64,000 bases of DNA from JAGWRA01 sp035534615 (GCA_035534615.1 DATLRO010000004.1:1-64000); one strand, 5' to 3'. Shown: positions 51,661 to 60,961, numbered from the stretch's first letter. Notes: generated from the sequence alone by a model not told the origin. Numbers and translations: made by a program.

Positions 51661-54600
51661 CAGAAGGTGTGCCTCACGCGGAGCTCGAGCGCGTAGGTGT
51701 GGTCCTCGTTCTGGGACAGGATCCACGACAGCCGGGCGCCCTGGTCGTACTCCAGCAGGATGATCTGATCGTTGATCGCGGTGCTCAGGCTGCGCGAGTA
51801 GGTCACGTAGACCCGGTTCGACAGCCGCTTGCCGATGGTCAGGCGCGCGGTCGGGTTCAGGCGGGAGCTGGTCTGGTACGGATCGAACAGCGAGGGGGTC
51901 AGCTGGAACGTGTCGATCCCGAACGTCTGCTCGACGACCCGGCCGACCTCGGAGGCCACCGGGCTCGTCAGCAGCTGGGTCGCGCGCGAGGCCAGCAGGT
52001 CCTGCTGCACCTGGTTGGGCCGCAGGAGCGCCTGCAGCTCCGCGTCCTGGCTCGGGATCTCGTTGCCGAGCAGCAGCGCGAGGACGTCGGCCGTCGGCAG
52101 CGGCGGATCCGACGTCAGCTCCGGCTGGAGCCGTTCGGTCGTGCCGGTCGCCTGCACGGTCACCTGGTAGGTCTGGCCGGGCACGCGCACCCGCGTCTCG
52201 GCCGCCACGTCGAAGAACGGCTCGATGCGGGTGGGGTTCGTGAACTCGATCGTCCCGCGCGTGATCAGATAGTTCTTGCCCTCGAAGAAGATCTGCCCGC
52301 GGTCGACCTCCGCCTGTCCGAACAGCACGGGCCGCTCGTACGTGCCGCGCAGCGTGAGGTCGGCGCTCGCGACCATCCGGACGAGGTTGTTCTCGACGCG
52401 CAGCGTGGACGGGGCCTCGATCCGGAGGTCCAGGTGGAGGGGCGGAATCGCCGGCCCCGGCGCGGCCGGCAGCGACGGGGTCGACCGGCCGCTCGCGAGG
52501 TCGAACAGGCTGGTGCCGGAATACCGGAACCGGCGCGTGAAGATCGCGCTCCGCACCGTCACCGTGCCGCCCAGCGTCGGCTCCTGCACCCGGCCGCGCA
52601 GCGACAGCGTGGCGTCGACGACCGACTGGAACCCGTCCGGGTAGCGCAGGTGCATGTTCACGCCGCGGGCGGTCACGTTCAGCTCGCCCGGCGCGTAGCC
52701 GCTCAGGCCGATTTGGCCGCCGAACTGGACGGCGCCGCCGCCCATCTTGGCCGTCAGCCCGTCGAGCACGATGCCCCGCTCGTCGAACAGGACCGTGCCG
52801 TTGATCGCCTCCAGGGAGTTCGGCAGCGCGAAGTCCCGGACGCGGCCGTTGCTGATGACCGCGCGGCCGCGCAGCGTCGGCGCGCTCAGGGCCCCCTGCA
52901 GCTCGGCCGACAGCTGGGCGCGCCCCGAGCCCCGGACGTTCCGGAAGAAGCCCTGCAGAATACCGAGGTTGGCGCCGCCGTCGGCGCGCAGATCGATCTG
53001 GCGGGTGCGCAGCCCGAGCGTCCCCGCGAGGTCGAGGCGCGTGTCCTCGCCCACCAGCTGCAGCTGCTCGACCTTCACCGTGTCCCGGTCGAGCGCGATC
53101 CGGATCGGCCCCTGGTTCCGCAGCTGGTAGTCGAACAGCCGCAGGTCGAGCTGCTCCACCGTCGTGTCGACGTGAAGACGGTCGAGGTCGCCCAGATCGC
53201 CGGTGACCCGCACCGTGCCGCTGGCGACGGCCGTGGTGAACGGCGACAGGCGCGGCTCGAAGAGGCGCACGTACGGATCGAGCGACGTGTCGGTGAAGCG
53301 GAACTGCAGGTCTCCGGCGTCACCCGGCGTCAGCGACACCCGGCCGGTGCCCGACACCGCGAGACGCGGCGAGGCCGCCTCCACCTGCATCGTCAGGACC
53401 GTGCCGCGCAGGCCGAGCGTGCCGGTGACCTGGCCGATGCCTTCGTCGGCGACGAACAGGTCGTCGATGCGGCCCTTGACGTCGTAGCGCGGGTCGGCGA
53501 ACGCGCCGCTGCCGGTGGCCGAAAAGACGAGCGTGCCCGACAGCGGCATGCCGGGAAACGACACCGCCGCGACGTGCTCCATCGAAATCCGCCGCCCGTC
53601 GGCGCTGAACGAATAGGTGCCGTGCCAGCCGACGTACGCCGCGCCGGTGATCGTGCCGCCTCCCTTGGCGATCTCGATGGCGTCCAGCCGGACCCCCGCC
53701 CCCTCGAAGCGCAGCGCGGCCGTGGCCCGCTCGAACGGCTCACGATACGCCGTCCCGTGCGTGATCGTCATCTTCCCGAAGCCGAACGGCGCCACGTACC
53801 GACCGTACAGATGGAACTCCCCCGACAGCAGGCCGTCGACCGGGTAATCGTCGATGCCGAACGCGTGGCGCAGGCCGTCGACGGGACGGTCCGCCACCGT
53901 GAAGCGGGCGTTGATCTCCTCGCCGTGATCGGCGCGGGGATAGCCGAGCGAGAAGCGGCCGTCCGCCTTGATCTCCGAGTCGCCGAGCCGGACCACGCCA
54001 CCCGTCACCGTCACGTAGTCGTCCTCGATCACGAGCGACGCGTGCCCGCTGCCCCACAACTCGTCCCAGGCCAGCAGATCCCGGCCGGTGAACGTCCCCT
54101 CCACGCGCGGATTCCGGAACGCGTGGAGCATCACCCCGTCGAACGTGCCCCGGCCGCCGAACGCCACCGGGCGCCGCGGCGCCCCGACGTCCGTCATGAT
54201 GCCGGCGAGCACCTCGTCGCTCTCCTGCCAGTCGCTGCTGATCACGTGGAACGGAATCCGCGAGTGCTCGCCGTACGCCGTCACCCCTTCGAACGTGACG
54301 GCGGTCGCCGGCGTGGCGAACCGGCTGGCCGCGATGTCGATCCACTCGGGCCCGAACGAGTAGGTGAAGCTCGCGCTCACCGGCAGGTGCGCCGGCAGCG
54401 GCTGCAGCGCGTAGGGCCCCGGCTCCGGGCCGCGCCGATCCTGGGCGACGGCCCGCGCCGCCGCCAGCGCCGGCGTCAGCGTCGCGACCCCGGCCGGGGG
54501 CTGGACGGTCAGCCACCCGCCCCCCTGATGGGCGCCGAAGCGGCCGAGCGGCCACTGCAGCTCGTTGTGGCCGCTGGCCCGGCCGGCGAACCGCAGCCCG

Positions 54601-55715
54601 CGCAACCGCATCGCGTCGGTGAACGCCGCCAGATCGACGTCGGCGTACGACGCGTCGAACTGCGCCACGATCGGCGTCGGCTCGCCGATCGGCGCCAGCG
54701 AGTAGCCGAACCGGGCCTCGCCGCCGTAGAACCGCGACACCGCGTCGGTCACCTGGAAGCGGTGCGGCTCCCACTGCAGTCCGCCCCGGACCTGCTCGAA
54801 CTGGAAGCCGTTGACCGTCGCGTCCGCGCTCGTGAACCGCCCGCCCAGGCGGTACCCGCCATGGTAGAGGTGAAAGGTCCCGGTGAACTCGCCCTGGCCG
54901 CCGACCGTGAAGTGATCGTGCGCGAAGAAGATCTGGTGCATCCGCGGGAAGTCGACCCGCGACCGCACCTGATAGAGCTGATCGGGCCAGTGCGCGAAAT
55001 CGACGTCGCCGGTGGCGATCGACTCGGCGCCGTCGGTCCGCAGGTCCATCCGCTCGACGTGCACGTGCGGGCCCTTCAGCGTGAAGGTGCAGTGCATGTT
55101 CGCCCACATCGGCGCGTAGTCCTTGATCCGCACGGTCCCGCCGCTGAACGCGGCCCGGCCGCGGTACCCGCCCGCGTCGCGGATCGTCAGATCCAGGTGG
55201 GGCGCGACGACGCTCCACGGCGTCTCGTGATCCTCGTAGATGAACTCACCGTCCGACGCGTGGAGATACTTGACGGTCGTGACGAACCGCCTGGGGCCGG
55301 AGGACGTGGAGACGAGCCGGGGGAAGCTCTGCGTGTCGGCCCACTTCTCCACCCGCATCGTCCAGCCGCGCATCTCGACATCGTCGATCGTGACCTCGCG
55401 GCGCAGCAGGGTCGACCAGTCGATCGAGACCTCGAGACGGTTGGCGGTGAAGAACGGACGGTCGCCGGGGTGCAGGCCGGCAATGACCAGGTGATCGATT
55501 ACGAAGCGGCCGCGCGCGAGCCGGATTGAGAGCCGGCCAATGTGAATCGGGCGGTCGATCCGCCTGGAGCCCTCACGCTCGGCCAGGCGGCGGAGCGACG
55601 GCCCGAGGTCGATCGTCACGCTGCTGACCACGCCCGCGGCGAGCATCGCCACGAAGATCGTCAGGGCGAGACCGACGTAGCGCAGGATCTTCCGTGCGCG
55701 CTCCTTGCTCAGCAC
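51660..55715 (-). CDS. tamB: TamB-like translocation/assembly protein (1351 aa)
   Basis: Very long periplasmic protein with an N-terminal membrane anchor (GLALTIFVAMLAAGVVSSVTI) and an extended beta structure made of repeats (DUF490/AsmA-like). The C-terminal TamB domain has RDFALPNSLEAINGTVLFDERGI, and near the end PELTSDPPLPTADVLALLLGNEIPSQDAELQAL and NRVYVTYSRSLSTAINDQIILLEYDQGARL. TamB-type proteins bridge inner and outer membranes for protein insertion or lipid transport. GTG 55715 follows GTGGAGT. It is coupled to bamA (TGATG), which supports a TAM/BAM partnership. Length is close to E. coli TamB (1259). Confidence 0.93.
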   Translation of the reverse strand: MLSKERARKILRYVGLALTIFVAMLAAGVVSSVTIDLGPSLRRLAEREGSRRIDRPIHIGRLSIRLARGRFVIDHLVIAGLHPGDRPFFTANRLEVSIDWSTLLRREVTIDDVEMRGWTMRVEKWADTQSFPRLVSTSSGPRRFVTTVKYLHASDGEFIYEDHETPWSVVAPHLDLTIRDAGGYRGRAAFSGGTVRIKDYAPMWANMHCTFTLKGPHVHVERMDLRTDGAESIATGDVDFAHWPDQLYQVRSRVDFPRMHQIFFAHDHFTVGGQGEFTGTFHLYHGGYRLGGRFTSADATVNGFQFEQVRGGLQWEPHRFQVTDAVSRFYGGEARFGYSLAPIGEPTPIVAQFDASYADVDLAAFTDAMRLRGLRFAGRASGHNELQWPLGRFGAHQGGGWLTVQPPAGVATLTPALAAARAVAQDRRGPEPGPYALQPLPAHLPVSASFTYSFGPEWIDIAASRFATPATAVTFEGVTAYGEHSRIPFHVISSDWQESDEVLAGIMTDVGAPRRPVAFGGRGTFDGVMLHAFRNPRVEGTFTGRDLLAWDELWGSGHASLVIEDDYVTVTGGVVRLGDSEIKADGRFSLGYPRADHGEEINARFTVADRPVDGLRHAFGIDDYPVDGLLSGEFHLYGRYVAPFGFGKMTITHGTAYREPFERATAALRFEGAGVRLDAIEIAKGGGTITGAAYVGWHGTYSFSADGRRISMEHVAAVSFPGMPLSGTLVFSATGSGAFADPRYDVKGRIDDLFVADEGIGQVTGTLGLRGTVLTMQVEAASPRLAVSGTGRVSLTPGDAGDLQFRFTDTSLDPYVRLFEPRLSPFTTAVASGTVRVTGDLGDLDRLHVDTTVEQLDLRLFDYQLRNQGPIRIALDRDTVKVEQLQLVGEDTRLDLAGTLGLRTRQIDLRADGGANLGILQGFFRNVRGSGRAQLSAELQGALSAPTLRGRAVISNGRVRDFALPNSLEAINGTVLFDERGIVLDGLTAKMGGGAVQFGGQIGLSGYAPGELNVTARGVNMHLRYPDGFQSVVDATLSLRGRVQEPTLGGTVTVRSAIFTRRFRYSGTSLFDLASGRSTPSLPAAPGPAIPPLHLDLRIEAPSTLRVENNLVRMVASADLTLRGTYERPVLFGQAEVDRGQIFFEGKNYLITRGTIEFTNPTRIEPFFDVAAETRVRVPGQTYQVTVQATGTTERLQPELTSDPPLPTADVLALLLGNEIPSQDAELQALLRPNQVQQDLLASRATQLLTSPVASEVGRVVEQTFGIDTFQLTPSLFDPYQTSSRLNPTARLTIGKRLSNRVYVTYSRSLSTAINDQIILLEYDQGARLSWILSQNEDHTYALELRVRHTF

Positions 55716-55736
55716 ACTCCACTCTCGAGCTCTGCG

Positions 55737-56261
55737 CTAATCCACCACCGCCAGCAGGCTCCCGGCCTCGACCGACGTCCCCTCCGCCACCCGGATCTCC
55801 GCCACGACGCCCGCCTTGGGTGAGCGGATCTCGTTTTCCATCTTCATCGCCTCGACGACGATCATCGGCTGCCTCGCCTTCACCGTGTCCCCCGGCCGGA
55901 CCAGCAGGCGGACCACCTTGCCGGGCATCGGCGCCACCAGCCGCTGGGGCCCGCTCGGGCCGCGGCCGTCGGCTGCCGCGGCCGCCCGGCGTCCCCACGC
56001 CCCCCGCCGCGCGCTGACGGCCGCCGACAGGGTCGTGCCGTCGATCGAGACACTCAGCCCGCCGCCCGGCGCCGCCCCGGCCACGCCGACCGTCCAGCTG
56101 GCGCCCCCCTCGTCCACGAACAGCAGCGACAGCGTCGTCGGATCGAGCCGGACGGCGTCCACCATCCGCGCCCGCCCGTCGACGGTCACCCTGTAGCCCG
56201 CGCCCGCCGGCTCGATCGAGACCGTCCGGACGCGCCCGTTGATGTCGACCTCGACGATCAT
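55737..56261 (-). CDS. Biotin carboxyl carrier protein of an acyl-CoA carboxylase (174 aa)
   Basis: Carrier that is biotinylated on the Lys of VVEAMKMENEIRSP (about residue 141). Around it PMPGKVVRLLVRPGDTVKARQPM and VAEGTSVEAGSLLAVV form the lipoyl/biotin fold. The first 90 residues resemble the BT-type linker that in many propionyl-CoA carboxylases joins the carboxylase to the carrier, so the normal alpha subunit looks split here. It starts seven bases after the biotin carboxylase stop. Confidence 0.92.
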   Translation of the reverse strand: MIVEVDINGRVRTVSIEPAGAGYRVTVDGRARMVDAVRLDPTTLSLLFVDEGGASWTVGVAGAAPGGGLSVSIDGTTLSAAVSARRGAWGRRAAAAADGRGPSGPQRLVAPMPGKVVRLLVRPGDTVKARQPMIVVEAMKMENEIRSPKAGVVAEIRVAEGTSVEAGSLLAVVD

Positions 56262-56268
56262 GGTCCGC

Positions 56269-57804
56269 TCAGTGCAGCGCGTCGACCCGCGCCTGCCGCG
56301 CCCAGCGCCCGTTCCGCGGCGGCCGTCCGGCCGCCATCCCGCCCCGCGCCGCGGCCGCGCCGGCCGGCGGCTTCAGGTAGCCGTGGAGCGCGGCCGCGAT
56401 CGCCGCGACCTCCTCCAGCCCGTCCGACGTCTCCACGAACGGCTGTCCGGCCCGCTCGTCGAGCACCCGATCGAGATACGTGGTGTCGAACCGCCCCTGA
56501 ACGAAGTCCGGCTGCCGGAGCATCCAGAGGAAGAACGGGATCGTCGTCCGGATGCCGCGGATGTCGTATTCGGCGAGCGCCCGCAGCATCCGGGCGGTCG
56601 CCTGGGGACGGTCCGTGCCCCACGTGATCAGCTTCGACACCATCGAGTCGTAGAAGATCGGGACGTCCCAGCCGGCGGTCGCGCCGCTGTCGTCGCGCAC
56701 CCCCGGGCCGGCCGGCACCCGCAGGCCGAGAATCCGCCCCGGGGCCGGCATGAAGCCGTTGTCCGGGTCCTCGGCGTAGATGCGGCATTCGATGGCGTGA
56801 CCGATCGGCCGCAGCAGGCGCTCCGGATCGAGGTCGAGACGCTCGCCGCGGGCGACGCGGATCTGCCACTGGACGAGATCCTCGCCCGACACCATCTCCG
56901 TGACCGGGTGCTCCACCTGGAGGCGGGTGTTCATCTCCAGGAAGTAGAACCGGCCCTCCTCGTCCAGGAGGAACTCGATGGTGCCGGCGTTCGAGTATCC
57001 CACCGACCGGGCCACGGCTGCCGCGGCGGAGGTCATCGCGCGGCGCAGCCGGTCGTCGACCGCCAGCGAGGGGGTCTCCTCGATGACCTTCTGGTGCCGA
57101 CGCTGGATCGAACACTCCCGCTCGACGAACGGCAGCACCGTGCCGTGCAGGTCGCCCAGCAGCTGCACCTCGATGTGGCGGGGCCGGACGAGCTGACGCT
57201 CGAGGTACACCGCCGAATCGCCGAACGAGGCGCCGGCCTCGGAGCGGGCCGCGCGCAGGGCGCCGGACAGGTCGGCCGGATCGGTCACGCTCCGCATGCC
57301 CTTGCCGCCGCCGCCGGCGACCGCCTTGACGAGCAGCGGATAGCCGACGCGGGCCGCCTCGGCCGCGATCGCGGCGTCGCTGACGTCGCCGCCGAGCGGC
57401 TCCACGGTGCCGGGCACCACCGGCACGCCGGCCCGGATCGCGGCCTGCCGCGCGGCGGTCTTGCTGCCCATCAGCTCGATCGCCTCGGGCGACGGGCCGA
57501 TGAACGTCAGGCCGGCATCCCGGCAGGCGGCCGCGAACTGCTCGTTCTCGGCGAGGAAGCCGTACCCCGGATGCACGCCGTCGGCGCCGGCACGCCGCGC
57601 CACGTCGACCAGGGTGTCGATCCGCAGGTAGCTGTCACGGGCCGGATTCGGGCCGATGGCGAACGCTTCGTCCGCGTCTCGCACGTGCAGCGCGGACCGG
57701 TCGCACTCGGAATAGACCGCGACCGTCGCAATCCCCATGTCCCGGCAGGCACGCAGGATCCGGACGGCAATTTCTCCCCGGTTGGCGATCAGAATCTTTT
57801 TCAC
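56269..57804 (-). CDS. Biotin carboxylase subunit of acyl-CoA carboxylase (511 aa)
   Basis: ATP-grasp enzyme that carboxylates biotin. N-terminus KKILIANRGEIAVRILRACRDMGIATVAVYSECD, the ATP site LLVKAVAGGGGKGMRSV, and catalytic EMNTRLQVEHPVTEMV and IECRIYAEDPDNGFMPAPG. GTG 57804 was chosen since the standard N-terminus starts right there. C-terminal 60 residues (LKPPAGAAAARGGMAAGRP) are low-complexity, after which the carrier is a separate gene. An extended -10 (TGCTACAAT) lies about 100 bases upstream. Works with the carboxyltransferase at 57994. Confidence 0.93.
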   Translation of the reverse strand: MKKILIANRGEIAVRILRACRDMGIATVAVYSECDRSALHVRDADEAFAIGPNPARDSYLRIDTLVDVARRAGADGVHPGYGFLAENEQFAAACRDAGLTFIGPSPEAIELMGSKTAARQAAIRAGVPVVPGTVEPLGGDVSDAAIAAEAARVGYPLLVKAVAGGGGKGMRSVTDPADLSGALRAARSEAGASFGDSAVYLERQLVRPRHIEVQLLGDLHGTVLPFVERECSIQRRHQKVIEETPSLAVDDRLRRAMTSAAAAVARSVGYSNAGTIEFLLDEEGRFYFLEMNTRLQVEHPVTEMVSGEDLVQWQIRVARGERLDLDPERLLRPIGHAIECRIYAEDPDNGFMPAPGRILGLRVPAGPGVRDDSGATAGWDVPIFYDSMVSKLITWGTDRPQATARMLRALAEYDIRGIRTTIPFFLWMLRQPDFVQGRFDTTYLDRVLDERAGQPFVETSDGLEEVAAIAAALHGYLKPPAGAAAARGGMAAGRPPRNGRWARQARVDALH

Positions 57805-57906
57805 GCAAGTCGTCCGCGCGACGTCCAGCCCGGCCACCTGGGAACACGGCTGCCCGCTGAACGCCGACGGCTTGGAGCGACCAGGCAGGATGCGCGTTAA
57901 GAGACT

Positions 57907-57915
57907 ATTGTAGCA
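57907..57915 (-). promoter_or_regulatory. Extended -10 promoter for the biotin carboxylase-tamB-bamA operon
   Basis: TGCTACAAT on the minus strand (TGn + TACAAT). The leader to the GTG at 57804 is about 95 bases. No -35 is obvious. Confidence 0.45.
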
Positions 57916-57921
57916 CCCGGC

Positions 57922-57939
57922 CGGGGCCGTGCGGCCCCG
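57922..57939 (-). terminator. Hairpin between carboxyltransferase and biotin carboxylase genes
   Basis: CGGGGCC-GTGC-GGCCCCG, seven pairs, about 55 bases after the carboxyltransferase stop and just before the extended -10. No T-run; may lower read-through. Confidence 0.4.
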
Positions 57940-57993
57940 CCGCGCGCGCACGTCTTCCCCGGTGCGGCCCCGGCAGGGCCCGGCCGGCCGGCG

Positions 57994-59535
57994 CTAGAGG
58001 GGGATGTTGCCGTGCTTCTTGGGCGGGTTCTTGTCCCGCTTCGTCTCCAGGTTGCGCAGCGCGCTGATCAGTTTGGCGCGCGTCCGCCGCGGCAGGATCA
58101 CCTCGTCCACGAATCCGCGGCCGGCGGCGATGTACGGGTTCGCCAGCTTCTCCCGCAGTTCGGCCGCCTTCTGCGCCCGCAGCGCGATGGCGTCCGCCGC
58201 CGCGTCGAGCTCCCGCTTGTAGAGAATGTTAACCGCCGCCTCCGGCCCCATCACGGCGATCTCCGCGCTGGGCCACGCATAGTTGAAGTCGGTCCGGATG
58301 TGCTTGCTCGCCATGACGCAGTACGCCCCGCCGTACGCCTTGCGCGTGATCACCGTCACCTTGGGAACGGTCGCTTCGGCGAAGGCATACAGGAGCTTCG
58401 CGCCGTGCCGGATGATGCCGCCGTACTCCTGCACGGTGCCCGGCAGGAACCCGGGCACGTCCTCGAAGGTCACCAGCGGAATATTGAACGCGTCGCAGAA
58501 GCGCACGAACCGCGCCCCCTTGACGGACGCGTCGATGTCCAGCGTGCCGGCCAGATGCGCCGGCTGGTTGGCGACGATGCCGACCGACCGGCCGCCCAGC
58601 CGGGCGAAGCCGACGATGATGTTCCGCGCGTAGTGGCGGTGCACCTCGAGAAACTCGCCGCCGTCGGCCACCGTGTGAATGAGGTCCAGCATGTCGTACG
58701 GCTGGTTCGGCGACGCCGGCACCAGCGCGTCGAGCGCCTCGTCCTCGCGGTCGGACGGATCGGCCGTGTCCACGACCGGGGCGTCGTCGAGGTTGTTGCC
58801 CGGCATGAAGCCGAGCAGGTCGCGGATGAGCGCGAGGCACTCCCGGTCGTCCTCGACGGCGAAGTGCGCGACGCCGCTCGTCTCGTTGTGCGTCATCGCG
58901 CCGCCGAGCTGTTCCTTGGAGACCTCCTCGTGCGTGACGGTCCTGATGACGTCCGGTCCGGTGACGAACATGTAGCTCGTGTTCTTCACCATCACGGTGA
59001 AATCGGTGATCGCGGGCGAGTAGACGGCGCCGCCGGCGCACGGGCCCATGATCGCCGAGATCTGCGGGACGACCCCCGACGCCAGCGTGTTGCGCAGGAA
59101 GATGTCGGCGTAGCCGCCGAGCGACATCACCCCTTCCTGGATGCGGGCGCCGCCCGAGTCGTTGAGCCCGACGACCGGCGCGCCCACGCGCATCGCCAGG
59201 TCCATGATCTTGACGATCTTCGCCGCGTTCGTTTCCGACAGCGACCCGCCGAAGACCGTGAAGTCCTGTGCGAACGCGAAGACCTGCCGGCCGTCCACCT
59301 GCCCGTGCCCGGCAATCACGCCGTCGCCCGGGATGATCTGGTCGGCCATCCCGAAGTCCAGGCACCGGTGGGTCACGAGCTTGTCCAGCTCCTCGAACGT
59401 GCCGCGATCGAACAGCTGCTCGATGCGTTCCCGCGCCGTCAGCTTGCCGGCCGCGTGCTGCCGCTCGCGCCGCTCCTCGCCGCCGCCCAGTTCGGCCCGG
59501 CGCTCGAGGTCGGCCAGTGTGTCGCGTGGATTCAT
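57994..59535 (-). CDS. pccB: Acyl-CoA carboxylase carboxyltransferase, PccB-like (513 aa)
   Basis: Transfers CO2 from biotin to propionyl- or acetyl-CoA. N-terminal HAAGKLTARERIEQLFDRGTFEELD, oxyanion-hole blocks NDSGGARIQEGVMSLGGYADIF, GPCAGGAVYSPAITDF, and C-terminal KVTVITRKAYGGAYCVMASKHI. It ends KKHGNIPL, as in propionyl-CoA carboxylase and methylmalonyl-CoA decarboxylase beta-type chains. ATG 59535 lies eight bases after TACAAT, suggesting a leaderless mRNA. Propionyl-CoA preference is likely from the family, not proven. Confidence 0.93.
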   Translation of the reverse strand: MNPRDTLADLERRAELGGGEERRERQHAAGKLTARERIEQLFDRGTFEELDKLVTHRCLDFGMADQIIPGDGVIAGHGQVDGRQVFAFAQDFTVFGGSLSETNAAKIVKIMDLAMRVGAPVVGLNDSGGARIQEGVMSLGGYADIFLRNTLASGVVPQISAIMGPCAGGAVYSPAITDFTVMVKNTSYMFVTGPDVIRTVTHEEVSKEQLGGAMTHNETSGVAHFAVEDDRECLALIRDLLGFMPGNNLDDAPVVDTADPSDREDEALDALVPASPNQPYDMLDLIHTVADGGEFLEVHRHYARNIIVGFARLGGRSVGIVANQPAHLAGTLDIDASVKGARFVRFCDAFNIPLVTFEDVPGFLPGTVQEYGGIIRHGAKLLYAFAEATVPKVTVITRKAYGGAYCVMASKHIRTDFNYAWPSAEIAVMGPEAAVNILYKRELDAAADAIALRAQKAAELREKLANPYIAAGRGFVDEVILPRRTRAKLISALRNLETKRDKNPPKKHGNIPL

Positions 59536-59543
59536 GGCGTGCG

Positions 59544-59549
59544 ATTGTA
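59544..59549 (-). promoter_or_regulatory. -10 element 8 bases before pccB (leaderless candidate)
   Basis: TACAAT on the minus strand, eight bases before the ATG, no ribosome site between. Confidence 0.45.
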
Positions 59550-59575
59550 CTATCGATCCGCCGCGTCCGCGCCGC

Positions 59576-60961
59576 TCACCGCGCCGTCTCCTCCACCGTG
59601 TTCGACAGCGCGCTGCGGTTCGGCGGCGTCGCCGTGTCGACCGCCACGACCGCGTACACGTACCGGACGCCCGGCTTCACGGTCGTGTCCCGGTACGTCG
59701 TGTCGTGGATCGGCGCCGGCGTGATCGGCTCCAGCGTCCCGCCCGGCGCCTCGGCCCTCAGCACGAGATAGCCGGCCAGATCGGTTTCCGTGTTCGCTTC
59801 CCAGATCAGGCTGATCGCCCCGGACGAGGCGACCGCCTGGAGCCCGCGCGGCGCCGCCGGCGGGAACGTGTCGCGCAGCGTCACGCAGGTCGCCGGCGAT
59901 GGCCGGCTCTCGACCGTCAGCGGCCCGTAGGTGTCGACCGTCCGGACCTCGTAGCACCGGCGCGCGCCCCACGTCATCCGCGTGTCGGTGAAGGCCGTGC
60001 CGGCGAGAGGCGCGCCGTTCAGCGGGGCCGGCGGCGGCCCGGGCACCACCGTGCCGTCCCCCTCGGTGCTCAACGGCGACGGCGGCGCGGGCGGGGCGGT
60101 GGCCGGCCGTTCGTACACGTTGTACTGGCTCGCCGGATACGTCGGGCCGATGATCGACACGCCCGGCAGCACCGTCCCGGTGGCGGGCGCCTGCACCAGC
60201 GCCCGCACGAAGGCCGGCGCCGTCCACGTCACCGAAATCTGCTTCTCCGTGTACGTCACGACCGGCGCCGACGGCGCCAGCGGAGGCGCCACGAGCGGCA
60301 CCGACGCGACGGTCGACAGCGGCCCCGGACGGCCCTTCGACGTCACGCCGACCACATAGTACTGGCGCGCGAGGAGCGTGTCGGGCGGCCCGGCGAGCGG
60401 CACGGCCATCTCCGCCGCCGGCACCGGCACCCGCTTCCGCGGCCGCTCGGGCGGCACGGGCGTCATCAGGGCCGGGGTGATCCGCTCGGCGACGACGATC
60501 GTCTCTCCCTGCGCGACCCCCGGGGCCTTGGCGGCCCGGCGCTCGATCGCCTGCTGCTCGTGTTCGTCCGCGTCGGGCGGCGGCGCCGGCTTGACGGGAA
60601 TCCGCGCGACCAGCGTCGCCCGCTTGAAGAACCGGTCGAGATCGACCAGGCGCGGCTCGCCCGTGTACCCGTACACCATCAGACGCTCGAGGTTCGCCGA
60701 CCGCGACCCGTTCGTGTTGGCCACCGGCACGGTCAAGGTGAGCCGGGCGGTCCGTCCCTGTTCGTGAGCGGTCACGGCCGGCGCGGCCGGCAGGTACAGG
60801 ATCGGCGGCAGCGGCGGGCCTTTCTTGCCGCACGCGGCCAGGGCGGCGACGAGCAGCACGCCGGCGGCCCGGCGCAGGCGCCGGCCGCCACGGCCCGGCG
60901 CGGCCCCGGCGCCCTCAGTGCGGCCGGCGTCCCGGCAATCGACGCGCATCGAGCGGGTCAC
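59576..60961 (-). CDS. Lipoprotein with fibronectin type III-like domains (461 aa)
   Basis: After a basic N-terminal stretch, a signal sequence ends in LVAALAACGKKGPPLPP, a lipobox with the KKGPLxxP tail known from YifL-like small lipoproteins. Beyond it are three beta-sandwich, FnIII-like repeats (for example AISLIWEANTETDLAGYLVLRAEAPGG and VRYVYAVVAVDTATPPN), separated by proline-rich linkers. Surface or periplasmic structural role is likely; function unknown. GTG 60961 overlaps the hslU stop (GTGA), so it is translated with hslVU. The first 30 residues may be an overlong start; ATG at 60949 is an option. Confidence 0.8.
   Translation of the reverse strand: MTRSMRVDCRDAGRTEGAGAAPGRGGRRLRRAAGVLLVAALAACGKKGPPLPPILYLPAAPAVTAHEQGRTARLTLTVPVANTNGSRSANLERLMVYGYTGEPRLVDLDRFFKRATLVARIPVKPAPPPDADEHEQQAIERRAAKAPGVAQGETIVVAERITPALMTPVPPERPRKRVPVPAAEMAVPLAGPPDTLLARQYYVVGVTSKGRPGPLSTVASVPLVAPPLAPSAPVVTYTEKQISVTWTAPAFVRALVQAPATGTVLPGVSIIGPTYPASQYNVYERPATAPPAPPSPLSTEGDGTVVPGPPPAPLNGAPLAGTAFTDTRMTWGARRCYEVRTVDTYGPLTVESRPSPATCVTLRDTFPPAAPRGLQAVASSGAISLIWEANTETDLAGYLVLRAEAPGGTLEPITPAPIHDTTYRDTTVKPGVRYVYAVVAVDTATPPNRSALSNTVEETAR

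Noticed and set aside
48274..51696. 1140-codon open frame opposite bamA
   Set aside because: Arg/Asp-rich shadow; bamA on the other strand has full family motifs.
51669..55529. 1286-codon open frame opposite tamB
   Set aside because: Shadow of tamB; no domain, repeats only in composition.
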